The notes under the pieces: model-generated
Seen by the model: the letters and a program-made list of their open reading frames with translations, nothing else
Databases searched by the model: none
What the model was told of the DNA's origin: nothing
Assembly: GCF_902459465.1 (NCBI RefSeq)
Contig: NC_047062.1
Coordinates: 32,482,673 to 32,546,672, forward strand
Length of the DNA stretch: 64,000 nucleotides
Source: Asterias rubens
Taxonomy: Eukaryota; Echinodermata; Asteroidea; Forcipulatida; Asteriidae
Reading direction: 5' to 3'
Translations under genes and position numbers: made by a program
Shown: in pieces, positions 1 to 11,194 of the stretch
Layout of the letters: the number at the start of each line of letters is the position of its first letter
How positions within the stretch are numbered: position 1 is the stretch's first letter

Positions 1-72
1 CAAAATTGTTAAGTAAACTCATAGGTCAATAATTATAAGTAGCCATAGTCTTTGCTCTTAATGTTGTTGACT

Positions 73-263
73 TAAAGACACTGGACACTCGTGGTAATTA
101 CTCAACATAATTGTTAGAATAAAAACTTACTTGGTTACGAGCATGGGAGTGCTGTTGATAGTATACAACCCTTTGAGAAATGGCTCCCTCTGAAGTAACA
201 TAGTTTTTGAGAAAGAGGTAATATCTCACTCAAATCTTACGCAAGGTGTACAGTGCCTTTAAG
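73..263. mobile_element. MITE family 1 copy A, internally deleted
   Basis: The left end reads like the family terminus (AAAGACACTGGACACT then GGTAATTACTC) and the right end finishes in CAGTGCCTTTAA. The interior keeps the family landmark GAAATGGCTCCCTCTGAAG. Other copies in this window lie at about 9889, 25133, 31110, 32836, 49118 and 52954. This copy is about half the full length of about 385 bp. It is a non-autonomous inverted-terminal-repeat element with no coding capacity. Confidence 0.75.
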
Positions 264-889
264 AGGTATTATTTGCATAGTGGACAAAGATCTTAAAAGC
301 AAATTATTATTTCATATTAATGAAAAGCTAAAAATGTCCTTCACAAGTTTTGTCTTATTTGTGACTGGCTGACGAAACCCTAATCTCTGAGCCAATAAGT
401 ATTTTGCTATTTTCTTGATAAATTAATAAATTGACCAAGTGAAAAAAAACATGATTCAAAACCAAAAACCCAATACCAGACACTGAAGTTTCTTGACAGG
501 AATACCTTATACGATGACAGAACTGTTGCACCATAATCAATTGGGCAAGAAAACATTCCTCATAGTAAAAAGTGTTACTAGCATGCAATCTGTTGAAAAA
601 GATTTATCTATGATTTCTGGTATTTTAAAACATGCACAATTTCATAGAGGTGCTTAAAGCCCAAAAGTAGCTAAGCACAAACATAAATATGCTTACCAAA
701 ATATGGTTACCAGCCTAACTACCATGCTATGTAAACAACAGGTGACTGGTATGGTATCCTGCTCATTTATGCTGATCTGAAAACTGCTAAGCAATATTTT
801 CAGCTAAAAGCAGCTCTATGAAATTAGGCCCAGGGTAGAAATTTGAAATATGTATTGACAAATAAAATAGCAACTTTTAGTCTTTCACA

Positions 890-1112
890 AGAAGTGTCAA
901 AATAGTGCTTAAAACATCACTCTGCAAATTTCAAAGTTATTGAAAACAAATTAAAACTATTGTCTTATGCTGATAATGTGAAGATTACTTTGTTGTGCTT
1001 AGCTACAAGAAGTGTCATGAGAGTGCATAAAACATCACTCCGCAAAAGATTCAAAGTTTTTGAAAAACCTAAATTAAAACTATTGTCTTACGCTGATAAT
1101 GTTAAGATTACT
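890..1112. repeat. Direct tandem duplication, about 117-bp unit
   Basis: Two adjacent diverged copies share the order GAAGTGTCA, AAAACATCACTC, TTCAAAGTT, AAATTAAAACTATTGTCTTA and GCTGATAATGT. The shared blocks start about 117 bp apart. There is no sign of coding. Confidence 0.75.
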
Positions 1113-1384
1113 TGTTTACATTGTAATATACTATTTGAAGTTTGAGTTGGCAAATAAAATGATTCTATAAATGAAAAAAGAAATCTCTCTCATTCCCTTA
1201 CTTTAATGTGCTATTGTTTTACATATAATGTGTTGGGGGTTAAAAGTATTAAAAATAAGACATAGAACCCTGTCCCTATCCTTAACCATCGAGTCATACT
1301 TTCAATACAAATAAGTAAACCATAAATGTAGATTTGTTTATAATTGACTGAAAACCCTCCGAAACAAAGGGTTACTTGCCTATC

Positions 1385-2200
1385 CCATTACTCCTACCAT
1401 CACCAATAAATACTTTGAAAAAAGTACCACATCTTTAATACGAAAAACCCCTACCGTTAAATAACCACTTTAATAGAAAAAGTTCCACCCCGTTAAATAC
1501 TTTGACTAAAAAGTACCATACCACACCTTTAATACAAAAACCCCTACTGTTAAATTACATCTAAGAATAACCACTTTAATAACAAAAGTACCACCCCCTT
1601 TAAAAACTTTAAAAAAAAGTATCATACTACACCTTTAATACGAAAAACCCCTACCGTTAAAATACATCTAAGAACAACCACTTTAATAGAAAAGGTTCCA
1701 CCCCATTAAATACTTTGATTGAAAAGTACCATACCACACCTTTAATACGAAAAACCCCTACCGTTAAATTACATCAAAGAATAACCACTTTAACAACAAA
1801 AGTTCCACCCCCATTAAATACTTTAAATAAAAAGTACCATAGCTTTAATACGAAAAACCCCTACAGTTCAAATTACATCTAAGAATAACCACTTTAATAA
1901 CAAAAGTTGTGCCCCCTCTTTAAAAACTTTAAATAAAAAGTACCATACAACACCTTTAATACGAAAAACCCCTACCGTTAAATTACATCTAAGAATAACC
2001 ACTTTAATAACAAAAGTTCCACCCCTTTATAAACTTTAAACAAAAAGTACCACACCACACCTTTAATACGAAAAACCCCTACCGTTAAAATTACATCTAA
2101 GAATAACCACTTTAATAGAAAAGTGTCGACCCCCATTTAATACTTTGACTAAAAAGTACCATACCACACCTTTAATACGAAAAACCCCATCTCATCCCAA
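1385..2200. repeat. Tandem array, unit about 95-115 bp, about 8 copies
   Basis: The landmark TTTAATACGAAAAACCCC recurs about every 95-115 bp (near 1434, 1529, 1632, 1740, 1835, 1954, 2062 and 2168). It is followed each time by AATAACCACTTTAATA, AAAGTTCCACCCC and AAAAAGTACCATA. Copies differ by small indels, so unit length varies. Confidence 0.85.
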
Positions 2201-2880
2201 CGTACCCCTAGTCCTCCCAAGCTTTATCATGCCCGTCTCAGCCCAACACTCCTACCATCACCCCAAGTCCTCATCCCAACCACTTCAGCCAATTACTCCT
2301 ACACCATCACCCAAGTCCTCATCCCAAACAGTCCAGCCAATTACTCCTACACCATCACCCAAGTCCTCATCCCAAACAGTCAAGCCCATCACTCCTACCA
2401 TCACCCCAAGTCCTCATCCCAAACAGTCAAGCCAATTACTCCTACACCATCACCCCAAGTCCTCATCCTAAACAGTCAAGCCCATTACTCCTACACCATC
2501 ACCCCAAGTCCTCATCCCAAACGTTCAAGCCCATCACTCCTACCATCACCCAAGTCCTCGTCCCAAACAGTCAAGCCCATCACTCCTACCATCACCCCAA
2601 GTCCTCATCCCAAACAGTCAAGCCAATTACTCCTACACCATCACCCCAAGTCCTCATCCTAAACAGTCAAGCCCATTACTCCTACACCATCACCCCAAGT
2701 CCTCATCCCAAACAGTCAAGCCCATCACTCCTACCATCACCCCAAGTCCTCATCCCAAACAGTCAAGCCAATTACTCCTACACCATCACCCCAAGTCCTC
2801 ATCCCAAACAGTCAAGCCCATCATCCTTCCTACATTCACCCAAGACCTCATCCCAACCAACCGAGCCCACTGGCTAACCA
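2200..2880. repeat. C-rich minisatellite, unit about 47-51 bp
   Basis: The array consists of CCATCACTCCTACCATCACC, CCAAGTCCTCATCCCAAACA and GTCAAGC, repeated about 13 times with period changes of a few bases. One frame reads a Pro/Ser/Thr-rich peptide, but the changing period breaks it, so it is not annotated as coding. It directly abuts the 110-bp array on its left. Confidence 0.85.
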
Positions 2881-3137
2881 GCAAACTTCCAGCCCCTTAC
2901 CCGGGAGTCTCAGAGCAGAGGCAACCCTTACCCTAGCCCACTGAGCAACCTCCTTGGCCCCTCAGCACTTAGAAATTTTACTCCTCCAGCCAAGCTCCAA
3001 GGCCCTTGGTAGGCCCTTGGTCAACTCTCAGATCAGCTAGAAATCCAAGGGTTGAGCCAGGGAAAATAAATTCTGAAATATTTTCTAAGTCAGCCATTTT
3101 TAACTTCATCACTCCAAAAACCGTTAGAATTTTATAA

Positions 3138-3204
3138 CAGCTCAGTAGCACAGCGGTGAGAGAGAGTGCTTACAGAGTGGAAGGTCCCCGGTTCAAACCC
3201 TGCA
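3138..3204 (+). repeat. tRNA-like SINE head (plus strand)
   Basis: An A-box-like segment (AGCTCAGTAGCACAGCGGTG) is followed about 50 bp later by a good B box (GGTTCAAACCC, 3190-3200). Acceptor-stem pairing is poor and no CCA-end geometry is seen, so this is a tRNA-derived SINE head or tRNA pseudogene rather than a working tRNA. Confidence 0.55.
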
Positions 3205-3249
3205 CATTTTTATCAGAATTAAAAAAAAAGTCTTTTTTTAATGGTAAAA

Positions 3250-3337
3250 GGGTCCCCGAAGGGATTTGAACCCACCCTGCTCACAGGTCCAGGATTCCTG
3301 GGGCTGTGAGCTAGCCCGCTGCGCTACGGCGGCTCTT
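3250..3337 (-). repeat. tRNA-like SINE head (minus strand)
   Basis: On the minus strand, GCCGTAGCGCAGCGGGCTAG is an A-box-like segment and GGGTTCAAATCCC (complement of 3261-3273) is a near-perfect B box. It faces the plus-strand tRNA-like head at 3138. The two ends of a functional acceptor stem do not pair, so I call it SINE-derived. Confidence 0.6.
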
Positions 3338-3339
3338 GA

Positions 3340-6300
3340 AAAAATTTGCTCGGAACTAATATTTAAACCTTAGAATGGAATGGCCGAATAAAAAAAAAAT
3401 TGAGATGAACCCTATGACCTTTGACCTTAGCAAGAGTCACAAGAAGAAAGATAGAATAAAGACATGTCAGTTGGTGTACGTTAAATAAAGGTTTATTTAC
3501 AAAACAAAAATAAACAACACAAATATTACCAGATGTGTTTAACGAGTAAAGCTATACACCTTTAAGACATATTTTAATACTTAAAAAATAGGAACATTTA
3601 AAAAGATCACAAAATTACAAGTTTCTCAAGTAAACGCAAAGACTACAAACCTCACAAGTAATTTTACAATTTAAAGTAACAACATAAATAATACAAAATA
3701 ATTAACAGAGTACCGTAATGGACCTTATGCACATGACATCATTTGCGTCAAGCGCAATCAACTACAGGTCAAAAGAAGGTTGCGCATTGGCCAAACCACT
3801 ACAAACTGCGCATTGCCACCATTTTATATCTAAATTCTATTAGTGCTTTATTTTAAGTACAAACTAAATTTACATAAGTTACTTGTCTTCCTTAATAATT
3901 TAAAAGTAAAATTTAATTTCCCCCAATAACAGTTCAAAAACTGCATTCGCTAATCAAGTTGCCCCCCCCCCTCAATTTACTCCATCAGAGTTGAAAATAA
4001 TACTAGTTATTTTAATTCCTAATAAGAACTACACAGAGCTTGCACTGCAAGCGTTTAATACATACTTCAATATTCATGGCATAGTCTTCCTTAATAATTT
4101 TAAAGTAAAATTTAATTTACTCTAATAACAGTTCAAAAACTGTGTTCTCTTATCAAGTTACTCCCCCCCCCCAATTTACTCCATCAGAGTTAAACAATAT
4201 ACTAGTTATTTTAATTCAAACAAGAACTACACAGAGCTCGCACTGCAAGCATTTTATACATACTTCAATATGGTAGTTTTAGATTTAATTTGGTTACTGC
4301 ATAGAGGGTGCTCCGCTATCTTGCTGCCATTTTATTCGCTCCTACTAACAGCACCCATACTACAAATGCCTCATTAATAAAACATTTCTTAAAGTAACCA
4401 TACAATAAAAGTGGTTTTATAAAAATTTAAAGCTTAATTAAACTTTATAAACACACCAATTTAATATTAAAGCATTTAATTACAGATTATGTACTACAAG
4501 ATACAGTAGCGAGGCTGCTTTTTTTGCTTGAGTTAATAGATGCACCGACCGCGTATAAAAATGCACATTAACGTCCGATATCAGCGCGCGTTCGTAAAAA
4601 AAAAACATTCCCCAAGATTTGTTTAAATCGTCAAAGCCAGTCTTACACTTTTTTTTATTTATTGAAATGAATAAGTTCTTAATAATTTTTTCATATTAAA
4701 GCGTTTTATACATACTTCAATATTCATAGCATAATGTATAGTTTTAGATTTAATTTGGTTACTGCATAGAGGGTGCTCCGCTATCTCGCTGTCATTTTAT
4801 TCATTCTTGCCAACAGCACCCCTCCTACACATGCCTCATTAACAAAACATTTCTTTAAGTAATATTTAATGTAATCATACAATAAAAGTGGTTTTATAAT
4901 ATCAAAGCTTACTTAAACTTTATTAACACATAGATTTAAAACTCAAGCATTTAATTACATAATTTCTTATTTCCATTAACAACACAGATGTTTTACATGA
5001 TACCCTTACGGAAGCGAGGCTGCTTTTTTTGCTCGACTTAATAGATGCATCGACTGCATTTAGAATGCTTATTAACGTCCCATACCTGCAGCGCGCGATC
5101 AATAAAAAACAAGCCATATTTTTATTTACCGACGCTACCCGAGATTTTATGAACTCGTCAAAGCCTATCTTACACTATGGAGTAAAACTATCAATTTCAC
5201 TTTCAATTTATTCAAAAATAAATTAGCTGTTACGACGTATTTCATATAAAAGCATCAATTTTTAAATACAATTAACTATGGTGCATAAACTGGAAAGAAT
5301 AATGTACATCGTTTTACGTAACGACAAAGTTATCTGTTTGTGATGCACAAACTGAATGCAGTTAATTTTATATAGTTAATTTCCAAATTAAACTAATTCA
5401 TAAAACTTAAACATAATTTTAATCTACATGTAAGCCTGGCATCCCCCACTGATTACACAATGTACATAATAATGTTCATACCTAAGTTCATAAGTATTTA
5501 TTGTTTTAATTTTAGTTAAATAATTGTGTCCTTCACCCTTTTGTCCTAAGGCTATGTTAGGATATTTTGAGTTAATAGATGCACCGACCACATTTTTAAA
5601 TGCATACTAATGTCCGATATCCGCAGCGCTCGTTAATAAAAAAACAAGCAGTATTTTTTTGTTGACATTACACGCCATTTTATCTTAAACTTTTGTGAAA
5701 CTCTTTTAATCTTACTTTTGATTTATCCAATTTTTGTTTTTGTAATGCAGATAATTTTATATAGTTAATTTCCAAATTAAACCGTTTCACATAATGTAAA
5801 TCTACATGTAGGCCTGGCCCCCACTGATTGTATATAAAGTTCAAACCTGTGATAATTTCCAAATTAAACTGTTACATAAAAACTAAAACTGTTACACAAA
5901 AACTAAAACATAATGTTAATCTTCATGAAGGCCTGGCATCCACTGATTAATATAATGTTCAAACCTAAGTTCATAAGTATTAATTAAATAATTGTGTCCT
6001 TCACCCTTTTGTCCTAAGGTTATCATAAGATGTTTTTTGCCCGAGTTAATAGATGCATCGACCGCGTTTTAAGTGCATATTAGTGTCCGATGTCCGCAGC
6101 GCTCGTTAATAATATAAAAAACAACAACTTTTTTTTTGCCGACGTTACACGCCATTTTATCTTACACTTTTGTGAAACTCTGTTACTCTCGCTTTCGATT
6201 TATAAAAAAGATAAACTAGTTTATTACTTATTTCATATTATAGCATTAATTTTTTAATTTGATTTAATGTTGCGCATAAATTTGAAAGAATAATGTACAC

Positions 6301-7880
6301 ATTCAGCTCTGTTAGATTGTTTTTTGTAATGCAGATAATTTTATATAGTTAATTTCCAAATTAAACTGTTACATAAAAACTTAAACTGTTTCATAAAAAT
6401 TTGAACATAATATTAATTTACATGTAGGCCTGGCATCCCCCACTGATTACATATATAAAGTTCATACCTAAGTTCATAAGTATTTATTGTTTAAACTTTA
6501 GTTAAATAGTTGTGTCCTTCACCCTTTTGTCCTGAGGTTATCATAATATATTTTTTGCCAGAGTTAATAGATGCACCGACCTCGTTTTAAATGCATATTA
6601 ATGTCCGATATCCGCAGCGCAGGTAAATAAAATACAAGCAATGTTTTGTTTTGCCGACGTTACACGTTTTATCTTTTACTTTTGTTCTGCCGACGTTACA
6701 CGTTTTATCTTACACTTTTGTTTCATATTATAGCATTAATTTTTGAATTTGATTTAATGTTGGCTATAGATTTGAAAGAATATTGTACACATTCAGCTAT
6801 GTTAGTATGTATTTTTTGTAATGCAGATAATTTTATATAGTTAATTTTCAAGTTAAACTGTGTCATAAAAACTGAAACATAATATTCATCTACAAGTAGG
6901 CCTGGCCCCTTCTGATTGTACAACATGAAGTTCATACATGTGATGTATTAAGTTAAACTGTATTGTTTTAATTTTAGTGAAATAATTGTGTCCTTCCCCC
7001 TTTTGTAAATGTAATTTTAAAGTTGTCATAAACATGTAACCAGAGGATATGTTTATAAGTGTCGATTTTATTCAAATGATATTGATAAATGTTAGTTCTA
7101 ATTTAATTGTGGATTGTTAGTAGAAAACACTTCCCCTTAATTACATATTGTCAAATTCATAAATTAGACAAATGACATTCTTGTAAACTGTAAATTATAA
7201 ATTGTAATTTTCTCTACTGATTTTTAATTTTTTTTTGTATGATTAACATTTCATACTGCTACTTTGTAATGTGGTAGATTGTTATAGTAGTTACAATAAT
7301 TAAACTATAAAAAAATATTAAATTTATTTTTTCGATGTTAGTGGTAAGATTTAGTATAATGTAAAAAAAAAAAAACAATCAAAATAAGTTGTTTTGTGAA
7401 ACAGACTTTGTTATTTACAAAGCCCAGATAATTAAAAGTAAGTTTCATGAATTATGTTTTTATTGATTAAATTTTGTAATTTATAATTTGTCTGTGAATT
7501 ATGAAGAAAATACGACAACACGTTCCAGTGCAAGTCTTTCATAGAAAAAGACCTATATGACGAAACAAATGTGATATTTCCGCAACATTTTCAACGAGCG
7601 ACAACGTTATGTTCGCACGACTCACGCTCAAACCTATCAGCAGCAACCTCGTTTCTATTCCAACAAATTTAACCGGTGAATACTTATTTAAAATTTAACA
7701 ACAACTAGCCAAAGGTACTGTAAACACCCATGATAAAGTTTAACATCACAATTCACAAATAGTAATGCATACAGTTAAACTTAAACTTATGTAAACACCC
7801 CTGATAAAGTTTAACACCAAATTCACAAAAATGCATAGTTAAACATAAGTACACCACTGCAAGCATTTTATTTCAGTTTG
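3340..7880. repeat. AT-rich region of diverged repeats, unit about 500 bp
   Basis: No gene is visible. The block GAGTTAATAGATGCACCGAC followed by GTCCGATATCCGCAGCGC recurs near 4528, 5035, 5570, 6045 and 6557, a spacing of about 470-540 bp. Secondary duplications are visible as well: a roughly 195-bp shift between 3885 and 4081, and a roughly 465-bp shift of the block GGGTGCTCCGCTATCT between 4308 and 4772. The array is old and indel-rich. Beyond about 6960 the sequence is plain AT-rich DNA. Confidence 0.7.
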
Positions 7881-7892
7881 AAACTTGGCCCT

Positions 7893-9237
7893 TTTGGGGG
7901 AATTCTTCAACATAGTAAATTGATGGGCTATCTTTGCCTGAGCCTAAGGGAGTTTGACCGTTAAGAAGCAGCACACACCTCCGCACAAGGCAGAAGCGGC
8001 ACACACCTCCGCATCAATGCAGAAGTGGCCATACCTTCGCATGATAAGTGCAATCTCACAATGTCACCATTATAGGAGCTGATACTCCCATGATAAGAGA
8101 CAGACTATAATGGGATACACTGCAAGACATCATACTGGGGTGACACGCCTTCAAAACGCTGTCGCCTCCCATCGCTTATGTATTTTTTTTGCTAGGATTA
8201 GGGTAGGGTTATTCTGTTTTATTCTATATTAAATTTAAAAATTTTTCTTGGGGGAATTTCTTCAACATAGTTTATTGATGGGCTATCTTTGCCTGAGCCT
8301 AAGGGAGTTTGACCGTGAAGAAGCAGCACGCACCTCCGCACAAGGCAGAAGTGGCACACACCTCCGCATCAATGCAGAAGTGGCACGCACCTTCGCATGA
8401 TAAGTGCAATCTCACAATGTCACCATTATAGGAGCTGATACTCCCATGATAAGAGACAGACTATAATGGGATACACTGCAAGACATCATACTGGGGTGAC
8501 ACGCCTTCAAAACGCTGTCGCCTCCCATCGCTCATGTATTTTTTGTTGCAAGATAAGGGTAAGGGTTACTCTGTTCTATGCTATTTTAAATTTAACATTT
8601 CTTTTGGGGGGTTTTATTCAACCTAGTTGGTTGATGGGCTATCTTTGCCTAAGCCTAAGGGAGTTTGACCGTGAAGAAGCAGCACGCACCTCCACACAAG
8701 GCAGAAGTGGCACACACCTCCGCATCAATGCAGAAGTGGCACGCACCTTCGCATGATAAGTGCAATCTCACAATGTCACCATTATAGGAGCTGATACTCC
8801 CATGATAAGAGACAGACTATAATGGGATACACTGCAAGACATCATACTGGGGTGACACGCCTTCAAAACGCTGTCGCCTCCCATCGCTCATGTATTTTTT
8901 GTTGCAAGATAAGGGTAAGGGTTACTCTGTTCTATGCTATTTTAAATTTAACATTTCTTTTGGGGGGTTTTATTCAACCTAGTTGGTTGATGGGCTATCT
9001 TTGCCTAAGCCTAAGGGAGTTTGACCGTGAAGAAGCAGCACGCACCTCCACACAAGGCAGAAGTGGCACACACCTCCGCATCAATGCAGAAGTGGCACGC
9101 ACCTTCGCATGATAAGTGCAATCTCACAATGTCACCATTATAGGAGCTGATACTCCCATGATAAGAGACAGACTATAATGGGATACACTGCAAGACATCA
9201 TACTGGGGTGACATACCTTCAACACGCTAATGCAATA
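7893..9237. repeat. 355-bp tandem repeat, 3.8 copies
   Basis: The landmark TGATGGGCTATCTTTGCCTA recurs at 7921, 8276, 8632 and 8988, a period of 355-356 bp. The last two complete units appear identical over most of their length, which implies very recent duplication, while the first has drifted. Each unit carries internal CAGAAGTGGCACACACCTCC sub-repeats. Identical 96-codon open frames at 8466 and 8822 simply follow the duplication. Confidence 0.92.
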
Positions 9238-9369
9238 GCAATGCAGAACATGTACTTAATAAGCTTTTATTTATAAAACTAAAATATTAATTTATTTAAG
9301 TAAACCATTATACATAAGTACACCATCGCAATCATTTTTTTGTCATCAGATTTTGCTGATTGTCATCCT

Positions 9370-9735
9370 GGTTAGCTTAGTTCAATTAGCAGGGCTACCA
9401 ACGTGCAGGTTCCAGGATACCAGCCCCACACGCTTTCTGAGATCGTAAGAGCCATTGCACCATCCCTTAAGGGGATGGGTCCGGTCCACTGTCCCAACTT
9501 CGGCGCCAGGACAGCCTCCCTACTCGTACTAACGCGGTCCCTAGTTGAAAGGACTAGGGACTACTTCCGTTGGTCAACCATTTGTGATAACACCGGCACC
9601 ATCCTGACAGATGAGGAGCCCAAATGCACCTTTAAGATCAACCACCCAGTGGCCCGAGCCGGAAGTAGGACCCCACATGCCACGTGCATGTGTCCAGGTC
9701 CCTTTAATCTAACCGCTGCACCACCAAGTCTCTAA
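9370..9735. repeat. GC-rich island with tRNA-like segments at both ends
   Basis: The segment is much more GC-rich than its surroundings. Its left end on the plus strand resembles a tRNA A box (TTAGCTTAGTTCAATTAGCA) followed by GGTTCCAGGATACC. On the minus strand its right end reads GGTGGTGCAGCGGTTAGA, also A-box-like. A 110-codon open frame fills the interior but I recognise no family. A compound SINE is the likeliest reading; a small unknown coding exon is not excluded. Confidence 0.35.
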
Positions 9736-9888
9736 GATCGCTAATTTTGCTTAAAAGCGCATTATGCAATTTCGCAATTTATCGCAATTTCAAAGCGCAA
9801 ACAAAATCGCATTTGTGCTTGCTTGCAATGGTGTACTTATTTACAAGATGTTAATTAAAATCATAATAACAATAATGAAAGATACTTA

Positions 9889-10202
9889 TTAAAGGCACTG
9901 GACACATTTGGTAACTGTCAAAGACTAGTATTCTCACTTTCCCAACATACATGTATGCATAAAATAACAAATTTGGGCACAATTGGTCATTGAAGTTGCA
10001 AGAGAATAGAAAAAACACCCTTGTCGCATAAGTTTGTGTGACTGCTTTAAGAATGATGCATAATAAAAGGCTTCAGCTGAAGTCTTAATTATTTCAAAAA
10101 GTATGTTACTTCAGAGGGAGCCATTTCTCACATTGCTAGTTAGCAAACAGGTTTTTACGCTAGAAATTATTTTGAGGAATTACCAATAGTGTCCAGTGCC
10201 TA
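9889..10202. mobile_element. MITE family 1 copy B
   Basis: The left terminus is TAAAGGCACTGGACACATTT and the right terminus is ATTACCAATAGTGTCCAGTG, which are inverted relative to each other. Interior landmarks (TCAGAGGGAGCCATTTCTCA, GTAACTGTCAAAGACTAGTA) match the other family members in this window. Confidence 0.85.
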
Positions 10203-10450
10203 TGCACCTCTACACAAAAGTAACATACTAATTAATAGAAAACATATTTAAAAGGGGAGAGGTTACCAGCACTTACACCCTTAGCCAAGATCCTCAGCAT
10301 CTGGCCATAAAACAACATAGGAATGTTCAGCTAAAACAAGAATTAAAAAGCACAATAAGTGCATCATTAATTAGAAAAGTTATGAAAAGGGGAGAGGTTA
10401 CCAGCACTTACACCCTTGGCCAAGATCCTCAGCATCTCGCCATAAAAACA
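10203..10450. repeat. Direct duplication, 135-bp offset
   Basis: The block AAAGGGGAGAGGTTACCAGC, then ACTTACACCCTT, GCCAAGATCCTCAGCATCT and GGAATGTTCAGCTAAAACAA, occurs at about 10251 and again at about 10386. The second copy runs into the LINE remnant, so the repeat may belong to that element's 3' tail. Confidence 0.75.
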
Positions 10451-10862
10451 ACACAGGAATGTTCAGCTAAAACAATAATTAGAACGACTCTTGAAGGAAG
10501 TGATCGAAGTAGCTTGGCTAACAATAAGATGAAGACTGTTTCATAAGGTGGGAGCAGCATTGACCCCCATATTGCGAGGTAGAGACTCTGTGGGGAGCTT
10601 GCAGTAGAAACTGTGATGATAAGCGAAGACAACGAGGATGTGTATTATACGAGGTTATAAGTTCGGAGATACATGTAGGAGCGAGATCATGTTGAGACTT
10701 GTGAGTGAACAACATTGGCTTGAACTCAATATGGTCCTTGATCGGCAGCCAGTAGAGACAGCGAAGAATAGGGATGATGTGCTCATTTCTTGCAGACCGT
10801 TCCACAAGGCAAGCAGCAGTGTTCTGAATACATTGTAGCTTATTCAGTTCATAAAAACACAT
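10429..10862 (-). pseudogene. Decayed LINE reverse-transcriptase C-terminal fragment
   Basis: The minus-strand frame 10862-10518 reads KLQCIQNTAACLV, then HIIPILRCLYWLPIKDHIEF, then SQHDLAPTCISELI. This order (KLQ..QN.AA.LV, ..HI.P.L..LHWLP...RI.FK, ..AP.Y..ELI) is characteristic of the region just after the polymerase fingers and palm in CR1/L2/Jockey-like non-LTR retrotransposons. The matching tail continues in a shifted frame to about 10429, so at least one frameshift is present. The element is 5'-truncated, has no endonuclease and cannot be active. The exact clade cannot be set from this fragment. Confidence 0.85.
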
Positions 10863-11190
10863 TTATAATACCTTACTGTTAAACATACTGATTGTTACAT
10901 CCATAACTGCTTGCAGCTTAGATGTCTTCGCGATGTTTTCATATGCGTTGCTCTCCTTTATACCCAGTATCCTTGTTGACATCAGTAGTGGTGATTCAAT
11001 TCTCACTTCTCTTCAGGAAACCATTCCTCACATCTTCGTCTCTGAAAGGTCAAGTTTGAAGACAAAAATTAAATATAAACCAACCATTTTAATTTGCATG
11101 ATACAATGCAGGGTATATAAAACTGGGAAGGCCCCCTAATTGGGTGCTAAATCTTTATTTAAAGTGTGATAAAATTAGTTTTTAAACCAA
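10863..11190. other. Unassigned stretch between LINE remnant and minisatellite
   Basis: No coding signature, tRNA or recognised repeat is seen. The sequence is AT-rich with short chance open frames only. Confidence 0.5.
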
Positions 11191-11194
11191 TTAT

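Larger units (their letters stand above)
1..1384. other. AT-rich intergenic DNA, no gene seen
   Basis: No open reading frame here has coding character or recognisable family similarity. The stretch contains one shortened MITE (73-263) and a diverged direct duplication (890-1112), both listed separately. The remainder is AT-rich sequence in which I see nothing specific. Confidence 0.6.

Noticed and set aside
2145-2471. Pro/Ser/Thr-rich ORF as a mucin-like gene
   Set aside because: It starts inside one tandem array and runs into another. Variable unit length breaks the frame, with no signal peptide or splice sites.
1385-2880. CRISPR-like regular repeats
   Set aside because: The genome is eukaryotic, the arrays are contiguous tandem repeats with no unique spacers, and there are no cas genes.
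8466-9112. Two identical 96-codon ORFs as duplicated genes
   Set aside because: They are identical because the 355-bp repeat is duplicated. The peptide has no domain and the frame is lost in the other units.
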